A stretch of 64,000 nucleotides of DNA, taken from positions 258,001 through 322,000 of the forward strand of contig NC_056420.1 of NCBI RefSeq assembly GCF_905147365.1, given 5' to 3'. The notes below the pieces were generated by a model. The model saw only the letters and a list, made by a program, of their open reading frames with translations, did not search any database and was not told the DNA's origin. Of the stretch, positions 44,916 to 56,459 are shown piece after piece. Both the position numbers and the translations under genes were made by a program. Source of the stretch: Aricia agestis (lineage: Eukaryota; Arthropoda; Insecta; Lepidoptera; Lycaenidae). Each line of letters opens with the position of its first letter. Position 1 is the first letter of the stretch.

Positions 44916-47042
44916 AGAGCTAAGACCATCGGGTCATATCACACCGAGACGAAGGACCGCATTGTAACGTGTATTTTGTGTAAAAAAATATTCAGGAGTA
45001 TGCTGCGATGGAATCATGGAACAAAATATACTGCCATTACTCCGAACTACAGCCGGGTAAAATAGCTCTTTGAATATCGATTACCTATTTTACGACACCT
45101 TCATTTTAAAAAGCTGTGCTGAAATCCGTTGGAGGATTCATGACAATCCATTTTGTTGCCGGCCGCGGCCGCCCCTCGCCGTTCTCGTGGTACGTGACGG
45201 GAAACCAGAGTCGACGGACTTATCGACGTATAAATATCGCACCGAAGAGATTTATTCATAGACAAAGAATATACTATATTGTATTGACTATTGTCTACTA
45301 GATGTTTCTCGCAACTTTTGACTTGTATAATGTAAAGAGTATTTATTTTTACAGTTACATAGTTCATAAGTACTTCTAAGCTAATTTACAATAATGTAAT
45401 CAACTCAATAGGCTATAATTGTCCGTTCTAGAGGTACATAGGCAGAGCAAAAAAAATATTAACTGAAGCGAAGAACCCTATATAGTATATACTTTCCTTC
45501 GGTTTGAAAAATTTAACTTCACCGTACTAAACTATTATCAGAAATATTACAATATTATGGGATCAATAAAAAAAACTCCGGTTTTTTCAATACCAACAAA
45601 CAAGCCAAACCTCTAATATTTAAAGGAATATTGTAGTAATATTAACCTAGATTTCTAGTATTAGTATAACTATTAACTTAATGCTTGTGCTAGATCTGTA
45701 ATTTCTAGACGCCATCGTCACCTGGTTTCCTTCCGTTTCGTCACTAAGCTCTCTGTCAATCAGCTCGAGTAATGCACGATTCATGAAGAAAAATTTATTC
45801 GAATCTGTGAACAATTACGTACCCATTGAAATTGAAGTTTTCTAGTTTTCTTATAATTTCATTTGTGTTGTTTGATTTGTAATAATCACTGAAGGAATTA
45901 TTATGTCCTTAAATTTAAAAAAGGCACATTGATAGCTACTTATTTTAATTAAATTGAAGTTTAACTTTTTTATTTATTTCGGTTTATTACTTATAGGCCA
46001 ATGATTTTTTCATAATAGAATATCATAGTTAAAGGCACAGTTTAAGTATTAATTTCATTGACATTTAACTCGCACTCAAACTTTTCAGAACTTATTATAC
46101 ACGTCTGTACGTTTAAAATTGCCTAAAAAGATAATATTATGACCATACAAAAAAGTTTTTATGTTATTATTTTGGCACATAATTATTATATGTTTAAAGG
46201 GTTATACGTACTCTTTGTGTAAGATGAATAATTAATGAGACTGACTACAGTCGAGACTCCGCAGTCCGCTGTCCATCCGCCTATTTTTATGCTGTATCTC
46301 AATATGACTGGACAATAATTATTGTTCAATACTTCAAAGTTCAAACAGAATAAAAAACGATATTTAAGAGGTTGTCTACGCTCATTCTCTCCGGGTTTTA
46401 CATTATTAGTAAAACTTTTTATATTCAAACAAAAAGACTTAATCAGTATTGTCATTGTATTCCCGGGGAGAGTGGGCACCATTCATCCCGCGCCTGTTGA
46501 TCGCCCTTCACTTCTTCCCTCGCCGTACGAAAATTAACCTTACGTGGTGGCTTTAGAGGTTAGGTCAGGGGCAAAATAACTCAGAAAGGGCTGTATCTCG
46601 CGAATTGAATTTTCAATCTCGGAGAAGATTGAGATTTATTTCTTTGAACAGAGACGTCAAGGACAACGCTGTCTTTGAGCTGTCTCACAACACAAGGTTT
46701 ATTGTCCAACTTCTACAGAACTTTCGATGATAATGGTGAACGTCGTTTTTAGGCAAAGGGTAAAAGTGAGACTTTGTCTGTCTATCTCGTACCTGTGAGG
46801 CCGTTTCTGCTAAACCATCTCAGATGAAATAATACTGTCTCAACGTAACAAAACTATAAAATTTTAATCTCATAAATAATATCAAATCAACGTTAAACTT
46901 TTAATACTTAATCGTTTGGCTTTAAATAGCAGATTATACGAATACGAAAAAAATTGAAACTGTAAATGTAAATAAAACTGAGTAATAATTTGTTGAGTCA
47001 ATATCGAGCTAAAAAAAGATATTTCATCTTTATTGAATAATA
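44916..47042. other. Unassigned AT-rich DNA
   Basis: No gene or clear repeat boundary. GCCGGCCGCGGCCGCC at 45158-45173 is a short GC-rich block. Frames up to 98 codons are incidental. A GCGAAAG-type fragment may lie near 46755-46825. Confidence 0.4.
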
Positions 47043-47970
47043 GATGCCCCGCGCGGCTTCGCCTGCGTAAATTAAGAATTTTACAGAAATCGTACATTTT
47101 CTCATAAAAAATATTTCCCCCGTTTTTCCCACATTTTCCTGAGTTTCTTCGGTCGTATTAGTCTTAGCGTGATAATATAATATAGCCTATAGTCTTACTC
47201 GATAAATGATCCATCTAACACTGAAATAAGTTTTTAAATCGGACCTGTAGTTCCTGAGATTGACGCGTTCAAGCAAAACATACTCTTCAGGTTTATAATA
47301 TAAGGTAAGTATAGATTTTTTTTAATTATCGCTTGACAAACTCGAGTCTCGATCTAAAAGACTATGAAATGGTATAATATGGTAGTGATGATGATGATGA
47401 TGATGAATGTAATTTGCATAGTAGCATATGCTTTCTGTTCTTAAAACAACGCCGAAACTCCCAAACTTGTATCTATAAAGAATCAGGAGTTCTCTCAGCA
47501 CCTTCCGAACCACGGTATACCAGGTATATCTCGGTGCAAAATCTTACTTGTTGGTAGCATATGCTTAGAATACTTCTCACGAAACCGAAGTCACCACATG
47601 TTTCCCTATAAGTTTTGAGGAGTTCCCTCGATTACTTATGGATCCTTCATCAGATCACCACTTTTGTGAATATAATACCAAATTGGGATGATACCATATA
47701 TACCAAAAGAAAAATTTTGAAAATCGGTTAACAAACGGCGGAGTAATCGTTGAATATAAGAAAACGAACATAACACCTCCCCCATTTTGAAAGTCGGTTA
47801 AAATTGTAGCCTATGTGTTATTCTGATGTTTAAGCTATATTATTGTAAAGTTTCATTAAAATCCGTTCAGTAGTTTTTGCGTGAAAGAGTAACAAACATC
47901 CATACATCCATACATCCATACATCCACACATCCACACATCCAAACAAACTTTCGCCTTTATAATATTAAG
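47043..47970 (+). repeat. Nested composite repeat, copy B (contains family F copy 5)
   Basis: It begins GCCCCGCGCGGCTTCGCCTG and ends TTTCGCCTTTATAATATTA. The F segment occupies about 47330-47802 and ends CCCCCATTTTGAAAGTCGGT before the outer repeat resumes at GTAGCCTATG. A CATACATC/CACACATC short tandem run is at 47895-47940. Confidence 0.75.
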
Positions 47971-48027
47971 TAGGAAGTGTTCCATATAATAAAAATTCAA
48001 AATATAATAATATGCATAGTATAAAAG

Positions 48028-48500
<473 letters not shown>

Positions 48501-48976
48501 CGAATTTACTACTTTTTCCGTTTTATGGTTTCCCGTAACGTAAGTTTTTCAGGTACTTAGCAATGAACCAGAGTCCAGACTGACGTGGTGTAAAGAGTCC
48601 ATAGATATATTTTTATTTCATGCAAAGTAACACTCAATGGTAAACAAGATAATTTGATCGTCCAGTTTGAATTGCAAATACAATCGTAAACGACTGTAAT
48701 TAACACCACCGAGTTATATCGTGTTATCTACATCGTGCGGGACGAGTACGATCAGATAACGTACCTCATTGGGATGCGACACACATACATACTAATTACC
48801 GCCCGCGCCGCCGCCGCGGTCTTTCATCATGGGAATGTACATTTTATTCAACTTGTTGAACCTAATCAGGGAAATTGGTATTTTATGACTAACGTTTACT
48901 AGTTGATCGGAGATTTGAGTTTAGTGGGTGGAAGTATTGTAATTTGTAAATGATCTTGTTAGAAGTCGATTAAAGG
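48501..48976. other. Unassigned DNA between two SINEs
   Basis: A GC-rich word cluster (CCGCCCGCGCCGCCGCCGCG) at about 48799-48818 is the only distinctive feature. Confidence 0.4.
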
Positions 48977-49242
48977 TTTTTTTTTTTATGAAATAAGGGG
49001 GCAAACGAGCAAATGCGTTGCCGGCCTTTTAAAAGGGAACAGGAAAATATGGGAGGGTAGGAATGAGAAGGGAAGGGAACAGGGGAGGGTAGGAAGGGAA
49101 TAGGGTAGGGGATTGGGCCTCCGGTAAACTCACTCACTCGGCGAAACACAGCGCAAGCGCTGTTTCACGCCGGTTTTCTGTGAGAGCGTGGTATTTCTCC
49201 GGTCTAGCCGGCCCATTCGTGCCGAAGCATGGCTCTCCCACG
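48977..49242 (-). mobile_element. SINE with LINE-shared tail, copy S6, internally deleted
   Basis: Head, hairpin and middle are present, but about 75 bp of the tail between GAGCAAA and GCGTTGCCGGCC is missing. The T-run at its tail is 13-14 bases long, and another T-run follows its head at 49245-49255. Confidence 0.8.
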
Positions 49243-49419
49243 CATTTTTTTTTTTGTAAATCAAACATAGTCTTGTGTAGTAACCAATCGATCGAAACGA
49301 ACCAGTCGAAACGATCTATCGCAATGGAGTGTCTGGCGGTCGCCCTAAAGCTTAAAACCACCAAAAAGTCATGTGGGTAAGGTCGAGAGTCGAGACTTCT
49401 AAGCGTGAAAGATACCAAC

Positions 49420-49560
49420 TGTCTTACGCCAGTTCTTTGGCCGGGTTAGTTCCCGAACCGGTGGCAGGCATCGTAGTTTCTTCGTTCTTTCTACGACTTT
49501 CAAAAAGGGTATCATGATACCCTTTTTGAATAAAAATATATTTTATTTTATTTATTTAAC
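49420..49560 (+). repeat. LINE-type 3' repeat with perfect palindrome
   Basis: TTACGCCAGTTCTTTGGCCG, GGGTTAGTTCCCGAACCGG and GGCAGGCATCGTAGTTTC match the inverse of 27425-27580. It is followed by the perfect 32-bp palindrome at 49499-49530 and an A/T-rich tail. Confidence 0.6.
49499..49530. repeat. Perfect 32-bp palindrome, no loop
   Basis: TTCAAAAAGGGTATCA is followed immediately by its exact reverse complement. It is a centre-less palindrome at the end of a LINE-type repeat. Confidence 0.9.
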
Positions 49561-50170
49561 TAAAAACACAACTTTCTTGGTGTATTCGAATAAAAATAAA
49601 CCCGAAAGCATTTAACAGTATCGAGAGTAGAAAACTTATTTTGAGCTCTCGCATCCGATTCGGCGAAGTTGACAAACTAAACCCTCCAGTTAAAACAACG
49701 GCGGTGAAGTCATAAGGAACTATACTTTCCGGCGCAAGACAAATGGAAACAACACAACTTTCCGACCCCTGCCACCTTCGGCGAATAAGTTTGCTGAAAA
49801 AACATTTAACTTGACACTTTAGGGCCTTATAAGATGATTTCGTTGATTTTGTTATCGAAATAATAATAAAAAAGAAATAGTGATTATCACGTAAGCCACG
49901 ACTTAAGCCAAATCTCATGCGTCTAACAAAAGCATCTAGGCTGGGTATCCAGTTGTTGGGTCTTTATATAAGTTATGTATATCATATTATAGTAGAGAAG
50001 TTGTGATATGACGCAGATATAGCCTAAACTATGGAAATACTTATACAACTTTTTATCGAGCGAGCTATGAAATTGCGGACAACAGACCTTGTTGTTGTCA
50101 AAATTTGATAGCTGTTTAAAAGAAGTAAAAAAGTGAGGTGAATCTTATCTTATATCTTTAAACGAGCAAT
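49561..50170. other. Unassigned DNA
   Basis: A 120-codon minus-strand frame (49556-49918) has no recognisable domain and no splice or promoter context. Probably non-coding. Confidence 0.4.
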
Positions 50171-50337
50171 TCTTGTCTATATTTATATAACTGGAATCTC
50201 GGAATCGGCTCCAACGATTTTCATGAAATTTAGTATATAGGGGGGCGATAAATCGATCTAGCTAGGAATCATTTTTAGAAAATGTCATTTAATTCGTGTT
50301 TTATCGAATACCGAGCAAAGCTCGGTCTAATAGCTAG
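50171..50337 (+). mobile_element. Short non-autonomous Helitron-like element
   Basis: It starts TCTTGTCTATATTTATATAA and ends with a hairpin (ACCGAGC-AAA-GCTCGGT at 50310-50326), seven bases, then CTAG followed by T. A hairpin 5-12 bases before a CTRR end, insertion before T and a TC start are the Helitron signature. The length of about 167 bp means it relies on an autonomous partner. Confidence 0.65.
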
Positions 50338-50906
50338 TAGATAAATTGATTGAGATATTACGACAAAAACATAAAAGAATTAAGTAGATTTTTGTTACAG
50401 TCTAAGCGTCGTGCGTTGAGAATTGAGATAAGAAAATAATTGGAAGAGACAATAGTTAAAGAAGCGAAAAACAAACCTTGACTTTTCATTACTTCTCACT
50501 TAAAAAAATGCCGGCTTAAGTCACTTCGTAACTTCGGTAACTACTTGCGAAGTTCGCTCATGGGTTATTAGGGATCGGAATTATAGATGGGTCTCGCGCG
50601 GGTGTCTGCGGCGGGGGGTCATGCGGGGGTTGGGGGGTCATACAGGGGGGGTCAGGGGGGCGATCAAACCGGAGTTACGAGCCGGTCGGTACCGGTTTTT
50701 ACGGCGGCCGGCGCCTGCCCCGGATTGTTTTACAAGCTGCACTCCGACCATAATTTCATTATAATACTAAGTTTGCGTGAGATGGTCCAATATTAAAATG
50801 AGATTAAATTTGGGTTACGAGATTATTGGACACCCTGATTCTACTATTTTGCAACAGCAGCTTCGTTTCTCGTTTGAACTGGAACGAACTGTAACCAGCC
50901 CCCCTA
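50338..50906. other. Unassigned DNA with G-rich island
   Basis: 50600-50680 has GCGGGGGGTCATGCGGGGG, TTGGGGGGTCAT and GGGGGGGTCAGGGGGGCG, several G-runs able to form quadruplexes, next to CGGCGGCCGGCGCC. Not repeated elsewhere in the window. Confidence 0.5.
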
Positions 50907-51199
50907 GCCAACGAGATATCTCGTAGATATCTCACTCTCGAGCGTAGTGATATTGTCGATATCAATATATATCTCTTTTTCGCTAACATGCATACGTCGA
51001 GACTCGAGAGAAAAATTCTCTTTCGTATATAGTTCGTTAGTATACAGACAAAAATAGCACATATAAAAAAAAACAAAATTATCTCTAATTTTGACGACAG
51101 ACGTACGAGAAAAAATGTATGTCATGTTAGGGTCAATAGAGATGAAGAGATAAACCAGTTAACATCGAGAAAACGTGTAGAGTGAGATATCTCGTTGGC
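50907..51199. mobile_element. MITE with GCCAACGAGATATCTC ends
   Basis: GCCAACGAGATATCTC at 50907 is matched by its inverse GAGATATCTCGTTGGC at 51184-51199. A GAGATATCTC-type subterminal repeat (TAGATATCTCACTCT / AGAGTGAGATATC) strengthens the pairing. The length is 293 bp. Flanking TA dinucleotides are close but not exactly at both ends, so the superfamily is open. It encodes nothing convincing. Confidence 0.6.
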
Positions 51200-51204
51200 G
51201 TATG

Positions 51205-51385
51205 CTAGCACGGCAGTAGTATTTCCGGACCAATGCGACCTGTAACGCTTCGAGAAGAGCGTATTCCCTTTTAAAAGGCTGGCAACGCATCTGTAACACT
51301 TCTGATGTTTCGAGTGTCCATGGGTGACGGTACTTGCTTTCCATCAGGTGACCCGTTTGCTCGTTTGGAGGCAAACGAGCATTAT
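51205..51385 (+). mobile_element. LINE tail, copy L4 (+ orientation, diverged)
   Basis: GTATTTCCGGACCAATGCGACC corresponds to the VFPDxxDL end of ORF2, followed by CCCTTTTAAAAGG, GGCAACGCATCTG, GTCCATGGGTGACGG, TTTCCATCAGGTGACCCGTT and GCTCGTTTGG. The A-tail is replaced by AAACGAGCATTATTTTATAT. Confidence 0.65.
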
Positions 51386-51534
51386 TTTATATATATTAAA
51401 AAAAATGTCATGATGTATGTTCCCAATGCACTCTTTCACCAAGTCAACCAATTGTGATGAAATTTTGCATTTTATGTGTAATTTGGTCCAACTTAAGATA
51501 TAGGATGGTTTTTATTTCGATTAATTGTCCTAAT

Positions 51535-51851
51535 CTTATATATAAAATTGTCGTGTCACAATGTTAGTTACCGTACTCCTCCGAAACGGCTTTACTGATT
51601 TTTACCAAAAATATGCACATTCATAAGGTCTGAGAATTGGCTACTGTGTGCTTTTTATATTGATAAGTGCATATTTTGTTGAATAAATAATAGTAGATTA
51701 TTACAACTCGAGACTGACGGCGACCATTGTTTGTGTGACGGTATAGCGATGGACGTTGCCGTGGTGCCATACTTATTTTTTAGTCACTTCAATATAATAA
51801 TATGGGCGAAATACTTTATATATGGCAAAACAAAGTTGCCGGGACAGCTAG
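51535..51851 (+). repeat. Helitron-like repeat ending CAGCTAG/T
   Basis: TTATATATAAAATTGTCGTG, CGAAACGGCTTTACTGATTT, then an end AAAGTTGCCGGGACAGCTAG followed by T. The minus-strand relative is at 44724. A TC start is not certain. Confidence 0.55.
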
Positions 51852-52009
51852 TAATTTATAATAATTAACAATAAAACAAATTATGGCAGATCATTTTAGT
51901 AATGGCAAATGGCGATTTTGCTGTCGAATGGATTTTTATATATTTATTCATTACCATGGATACAAAGTCCTTAATCAGTCGTATACAATATCGAATTGAA
52001 ACTCTTTTC

Positions 52010-52081
52010 AGTGTTGCCAGCAACCAATATTTTTTTTATTATTTCACTTTATTCGTAGCGAAGCACGTACCGGGCCGCTAG
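52010..52081 (+). repeat. Helitron-like 3' end fragment
   Basis: TTATTCGTAGCGAAGCACGTA and CCGGGCCGCTAG followed by T. Only the end is recognisable. Confidence 0.4.
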
Positions 52082-52544
52082 TTTTTCTATATATGATACT
52101 AAACATTCATAGATTTCTGCAATGTAACGCCATTTTAACAAACCCCTTACTATATATTATCCATAGTAACACGAAGTATTTTTCATTCAGTAAGAACACA
52201 GTGACAGTATACAGGAAGCTCTCAATTTTAGGTAGAGTTTAGGTATTGGAGGTAGCACTTATTTTCGGCTTCATTGGACACCGAAGCATATTAATGTTGG
52301 GTCGCCGTAAATAATACAAAAGTGTTCAATTAGGGGAACATCGGCCGCGGTTATATTACGTACGCCGTGATACTCAAGAGCAATTAATTGCTATGCAAAA
52401 TGTAGGTTTTTTCTCATTCTTAGTAGCTTTTTACTTGCATTATATATTTTTATTAATAAAACAGAACATGCCCTATTGTAATTCATTCGAAATCTGCTCA
52501 CTTCGTAAAAAAATAATCGTAATGTACTTTATGAACTGGACTGG

Positions 52545-52712
52545 ACGGATCGGGCTGAAATTTGGCATGCAGGTAGATGTTATGACGTAGGCATCCGCTA
52601 AGAAAGGATTTTGATAAATTCCAACCCCAAGGGGTTCAAATAGGGGATGAAAGTTTGTATATAATAATACTTCTTAACGCGAGCGAAGCCGTGGGCAAAA
52701 GCTCGTTAAATA
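52545..52712 (+). repeat. Short Helitron-like repeat, + orientation
   Basis: CGGATCGGGCTGAAATTTGG, CATGCAGGTAGATGTTATGA, CATCCGCTAAGAAAGGATTT and TTAACGCGAGCGAAGCCGTG match the inverse of 24025-24258. The 5' end is truncated near GAACTGGACTGGACGG. Confidence 0.6.
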
Positions 52713-53279
52713 TATTTTGCAGGTTTGAAATTTCGACATTGAAGGAATGTAAATAATTACTCCTTAACATATACTGGATTGTTTAGATTTAAATTTTCAG
52801 CTGCTGATCAACTAAATACACTATCAGATAAAGGGAAAAAGTAGTCGTCAACACTATTGCTATCGATAGGTACCTAATAGCTCCGGCAGCTTTTCGTTAC
52901 AATTCAAAAGCGCGTTTTTGTGAATTGCTTTATTAAATCAGAGTTCGGCGCCCGGCCGTTTTGTTCCGCGTCGTGTTATTAATGACCCTCTGATACACCT
53001 TCATCGTGGCAGGGGTTCCGCCATTGACAGGAAATGGATGTGTCACACGGTCATATTATGACGATGTCAACGACAGAGCTGGACGTGCTTACACAAAAAT
53101 GTGTTAACACATTGTTCTAGTACGTCTGCAGTTGTTGAGGTCAATTACGCAATGGTTATAGTTTTTAATCTAGTCCAGATGGAACTTCATCGATATTGTA
53201 CTATCAAAAATTTACTTAATTAGATGGCGGACCTACGAAATTTGGCCGCATAATGTCATACCCAGCAGACAATAATCAC
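52713..53279. other. Unassigned DNA
   Basis: No gene or repeat seen. Slightly GC-rich around 52930-53050. Confidence 0.4.
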
Positions 53280-53530
53280 ATTTTTTTTATGAAATAAGGG
53301 GGCAAACGAGCAAACGGATCGCCTGATGGAAAGAAATACCGTCGCCCATGGACACTCGCAACATCAGCAGAGCTGCAGGTGCGTTGCCGGCCTTTTAAGA
53401 GGGAATACGCCCTTTTCTTGAAGGTTTGCAGGTCGTATAGGTCCGGAAATACTGCCGGTGACAGTCTGTTCCAGAGTTTTACAGTGCGCGGCAGAAAGTT
53501 ACACGAGAAACGCACGGTGGGAGACTGCTT
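53280..53530 (-). mobile_element. 5'-truncated LINE, copy L3
   Basis: The minus strand encodes VRFSCNFLPRTVKLWNRLSP, AVFPDLYDLQTFKKRAYSLL and KGRQRTCSSADVASVHGRR without a stop, then the family tail with TTATTTCATAAAAAAAA at 53280. The upstream break is at about 53530. It is the cleanest copy of the ORF2 C-terminus and shows the shared tail unambiguously. Confidence 0.82.
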
Positions 53531-54466
53531 TGATTTAAAATAACTCGACCAAATAACCTTAGTCCGGCATATCAATTTCCCTTGTGGTATATAATATGTA
53601 TTGTGTACACGCTTCTGTAACGGGTTGAATGGTCTTCAAATATCCTCAATACAATAATTATCAGAAAGTTTCTCTTTACGTAGACGAACGTAATAAGCCC
53701 ATAATTAAAGCTCTATTTTCCTAGGATTGCCCAACTAAAATGAAGTAAACAGATTCAATGTCAGCGAATCTTAACCTTTAGTTGCTGGGAATTACATGGG
53801 TCGTCGATCTTACCCGTGATTTCAGTCATCTGTGGACTGGGTGCCGTAAGTACTGTCAGAGAAATTGATTCACAGGTAGTCGACAGACCTAGGATGACTA
53901 TTTTTGTAGGTTTATCTTAGGCCCAGCTGACGAGCTAACATTGAATTGACATAGCACGACTAAAAGAAAAATACAGCAAAAAATTATGAATTTATGAACC
54001 CTTTAGTATTATTATTACTGTCGGGCCATCATAGCATGAAAATCACCAGTGCGCTCGGGCCTTTACAAGCAGCTCATCCTTCATATTGATTAAAAATCAT
54101 AATCATGATAATAAAACATAAAATGAAGCCTTGCAAAAATACTTTCAATTAAGGATAATTTCATCATCAGCATTTGACGGTCATATATCGGGTCTGCCAG
54201 TGATCGGGCGATATAATTTGCAATTTATCGTTAAACCCCTTCGACCTCAAAAATGGCCCCTCATTTTAAAATTTATAGCCATCGTTTGAGAAATTTCAGC
54301 CTAGGTAGAATTAAATAATAATAAAAATACAAAAGAAAATAATATGTTAACAATTTAATTATATATAATTATTATATACTACTAATTAATCAATATTATT
54401 GCAAACACGCTTGCTTAAAATATGTAAATTATAAAATTATAATTGAAATCCTTTGAAATCTAAAAT

Positions 54467-54525
54467 AAAATTCAGCGAAAATTTACTTTTACAGTTATTG
54501 TAAAAGTAAATTTTCGCTGAATTTT
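54467..54525. repeat. Perfect 27-bp hairpin, 5-nt loop
   Basis: 54467-54493 is exactly complementary to 54499-54525. The loop is GTTAT. No transposon signature. Confidence 0.9.
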
Positions 54526-55457
54526 AAATGAAAAATTTTAATTAAATAGCTTTAATCTTCAGTAACAAACCATAATTTGAATAACAATTATACTATAGTC
54601 TACTATATTTATGTAAGCCAGTCGAGTCCTCAAATTCTGCGTGGAACGATAAAGTTTTATACTTATGTACGAGAGCCTTTGAAACTCTAGAGTTAGTTCA
54701 GACCGACCGCAAGAATTAGATCCTGTAGTTTACATCGGAATTATAAAGTTTTATATCGAGACGGAAGTTTTGCAACAAAAGGTTGCCATGTAATAAGGCA
54801 CTCTGTCCTTTGATGGGAAAATATATTACGATCGTGTAAAGTGGCATACTCGACTATTACTTTGTACATACAGTAGATACAGTCGCATTCATGGTGGCAA
54901 ACGTGATTGGCTAACGTAAAGAGGCTTCAAGTTTAATTTAAGGGCCACAAAATTATTTTATCGATAAAAATTTATTAATACATCAGAAGTAATTAGATGG
55001 TTGTGTCTATAGTGTCTATAGACCGTTTAAATTATTTTCATTAAGATGTAAATAAAACTTTAATATTCTACTAAATACAGTGGGCTAAAATGTGCAATCT
55101 CTTTACGTGGTTAATCGTGACATTTCAATTGGCAGTATTATACAAAACTTTGTTTAAATTAAGATCTAAATGCCTCACGTTTGCCCTCGTGGGGCGAGAG
55201 GGGAGAGACACTTCCGCTTTTTAACGTCCTCGTGGAGGAAAAATTATCCGTATGAGTTCATTTGAAGAGGAAAATTAGGACGCGACGAGATAATTTTTGA
55301 TAACAGGCTTTTGAGTATTTCAGTATAAACAAAAATAGGTTTTAACATAACTTTATAAATGTGTCATGTATTGGACTGTAATAACAGTTATCGCTCTTTG
55401 TTACTTTTACTAAGTTAATTCAAAATAAGTACATTTATGTTTATTCTTGTTTTATTA

Positions 55458-55497
55458 TATACTTAGCAAATATAATACATTGTATTTGCTAAGTATA
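55458..55497. repeat. Perfect 15-bp hairpin, 10-nt loop
   Basis: TATACTTAGCAAATA at 55458-55472 pairs with 55483-55497. Confidence 0.85.
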
Positions 55498-55987
55498 AAA
55501 ATAGTAATTTATAAAAAAATATTAAATGCTCGAAAACAATTTTAAATTCACTCATTTAAATATCTCTGATCTAATCACTTTTAGTCTACATCTTAAAATA
55601 CAACATCATTCCGCCTATATTAATGTTAATTAGACGTAACATAAAAATATTATTTTATTATTAGCATTAATTCATAAATGTATGTACTCGTAATTGTGGA
55701 CTTTTGTGAAGTTCGTTATGAAAGTGTATCAGTGGGATGTAACGACTACATTACTTGATGTTGTCTCACCAAACACGGCGGGCGAAGCCGCCTCCTCCTC
55801 CTCCTCCCGAGTCACGACCAAAACGCCCGAGATATTCTTACATATTTTATACAAACACGATACTTTTCTACTTTAGTAGAAAAGTACAGTATATAGTATA
55901 CAATTTATAATTAATGTAATAACATAAATTATAAATTGTATTCCAAAATATATTTTTAAAATCACTATTCTCACTCGTAGACACGCA

Positions 55988-56430
55988 ACGAGATCGTAGA
56001 CATCGTACGTAGACGTGCTACGTCCACGTACGTAACGTGGACGTAGCACGTCTACGATCTTGTAGAACGTCTACGATCTGTGGCACGTCTATGATCTTGT
56101 AGAACGTCTACGATCTCGTAGCACGTCTACGATCTCGTAGCACATCTACAATCTCGTAGCACGTCTACGATATCTTAATACGTCTACGATCTCGTAGTAC
56201 GTCTACGATCTCGTAGCACGTGTACGATCTCGTAGTACGTCTACAATCTCGTAGTACGTCTACGATCTCGTAGTACGTCTACGATCTCGTAGTACGTCTA
56301 CGATCTCGTAGTACGTCTACGATCTCGTAGTACGTCTACGATCTCGTAGTACGTCTACGATCTCGTAGTACGTCTACGATCTCGTAGTACGTCTACGATC
56401 TCGTAGCACGTCTACGATCTCGTAGCATAA
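55988..56430. repeat. 19-bp palindromic minisatellite
   Basis: About 20 tandem copies of ACGTCTACGATCTCGTAGT fill 56047-56430. Each unit contains CTACGA-TC-TCGTAG, a 6-bp inverted repeat around TC. Units at the left are diverged, the centre is homogeneous with GTAGTACG junctions and the last ones have GTAGCACG. Inverted partial units flank the array on the left (55988-56029) and right (about 56434-56453). No coding frame. Confidence 0.93.
56008..56056. repeat. Perfect 22-bp hairpin at the array's left edge
   Basis: 56008-56029 and 56035-56056 are exact reverse complements around ACGTA. It marks the point where inverted units switch to forward units. Confidence 0.9.
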
Positions 56431-56459
56431 TCGTGACGTGCTACGAGAACGTAGAGATT

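Larger units (their letters stand above)
53531..55980. other. Unassigned AT-rich DNA with hairpins
   Basis: No gene seen. A TCC run inside a short GC-rich block (55785-55830, GGCGGGCGAAGCCGCC) stands out. A small palindrome is at 55864-55889 (TACTTTTCTACT/AGTAGAAAAGTA) and an inverted repeat around ACAATTTATAATT at 55900-55942. Confidence 0.45.

Noticed and set aside
55988..56430. CRISPR-like array
   Set aside because: The units are contiguous 19-mers without spacers, in eukaryotic nuclear DNA. It is a minisatellite.
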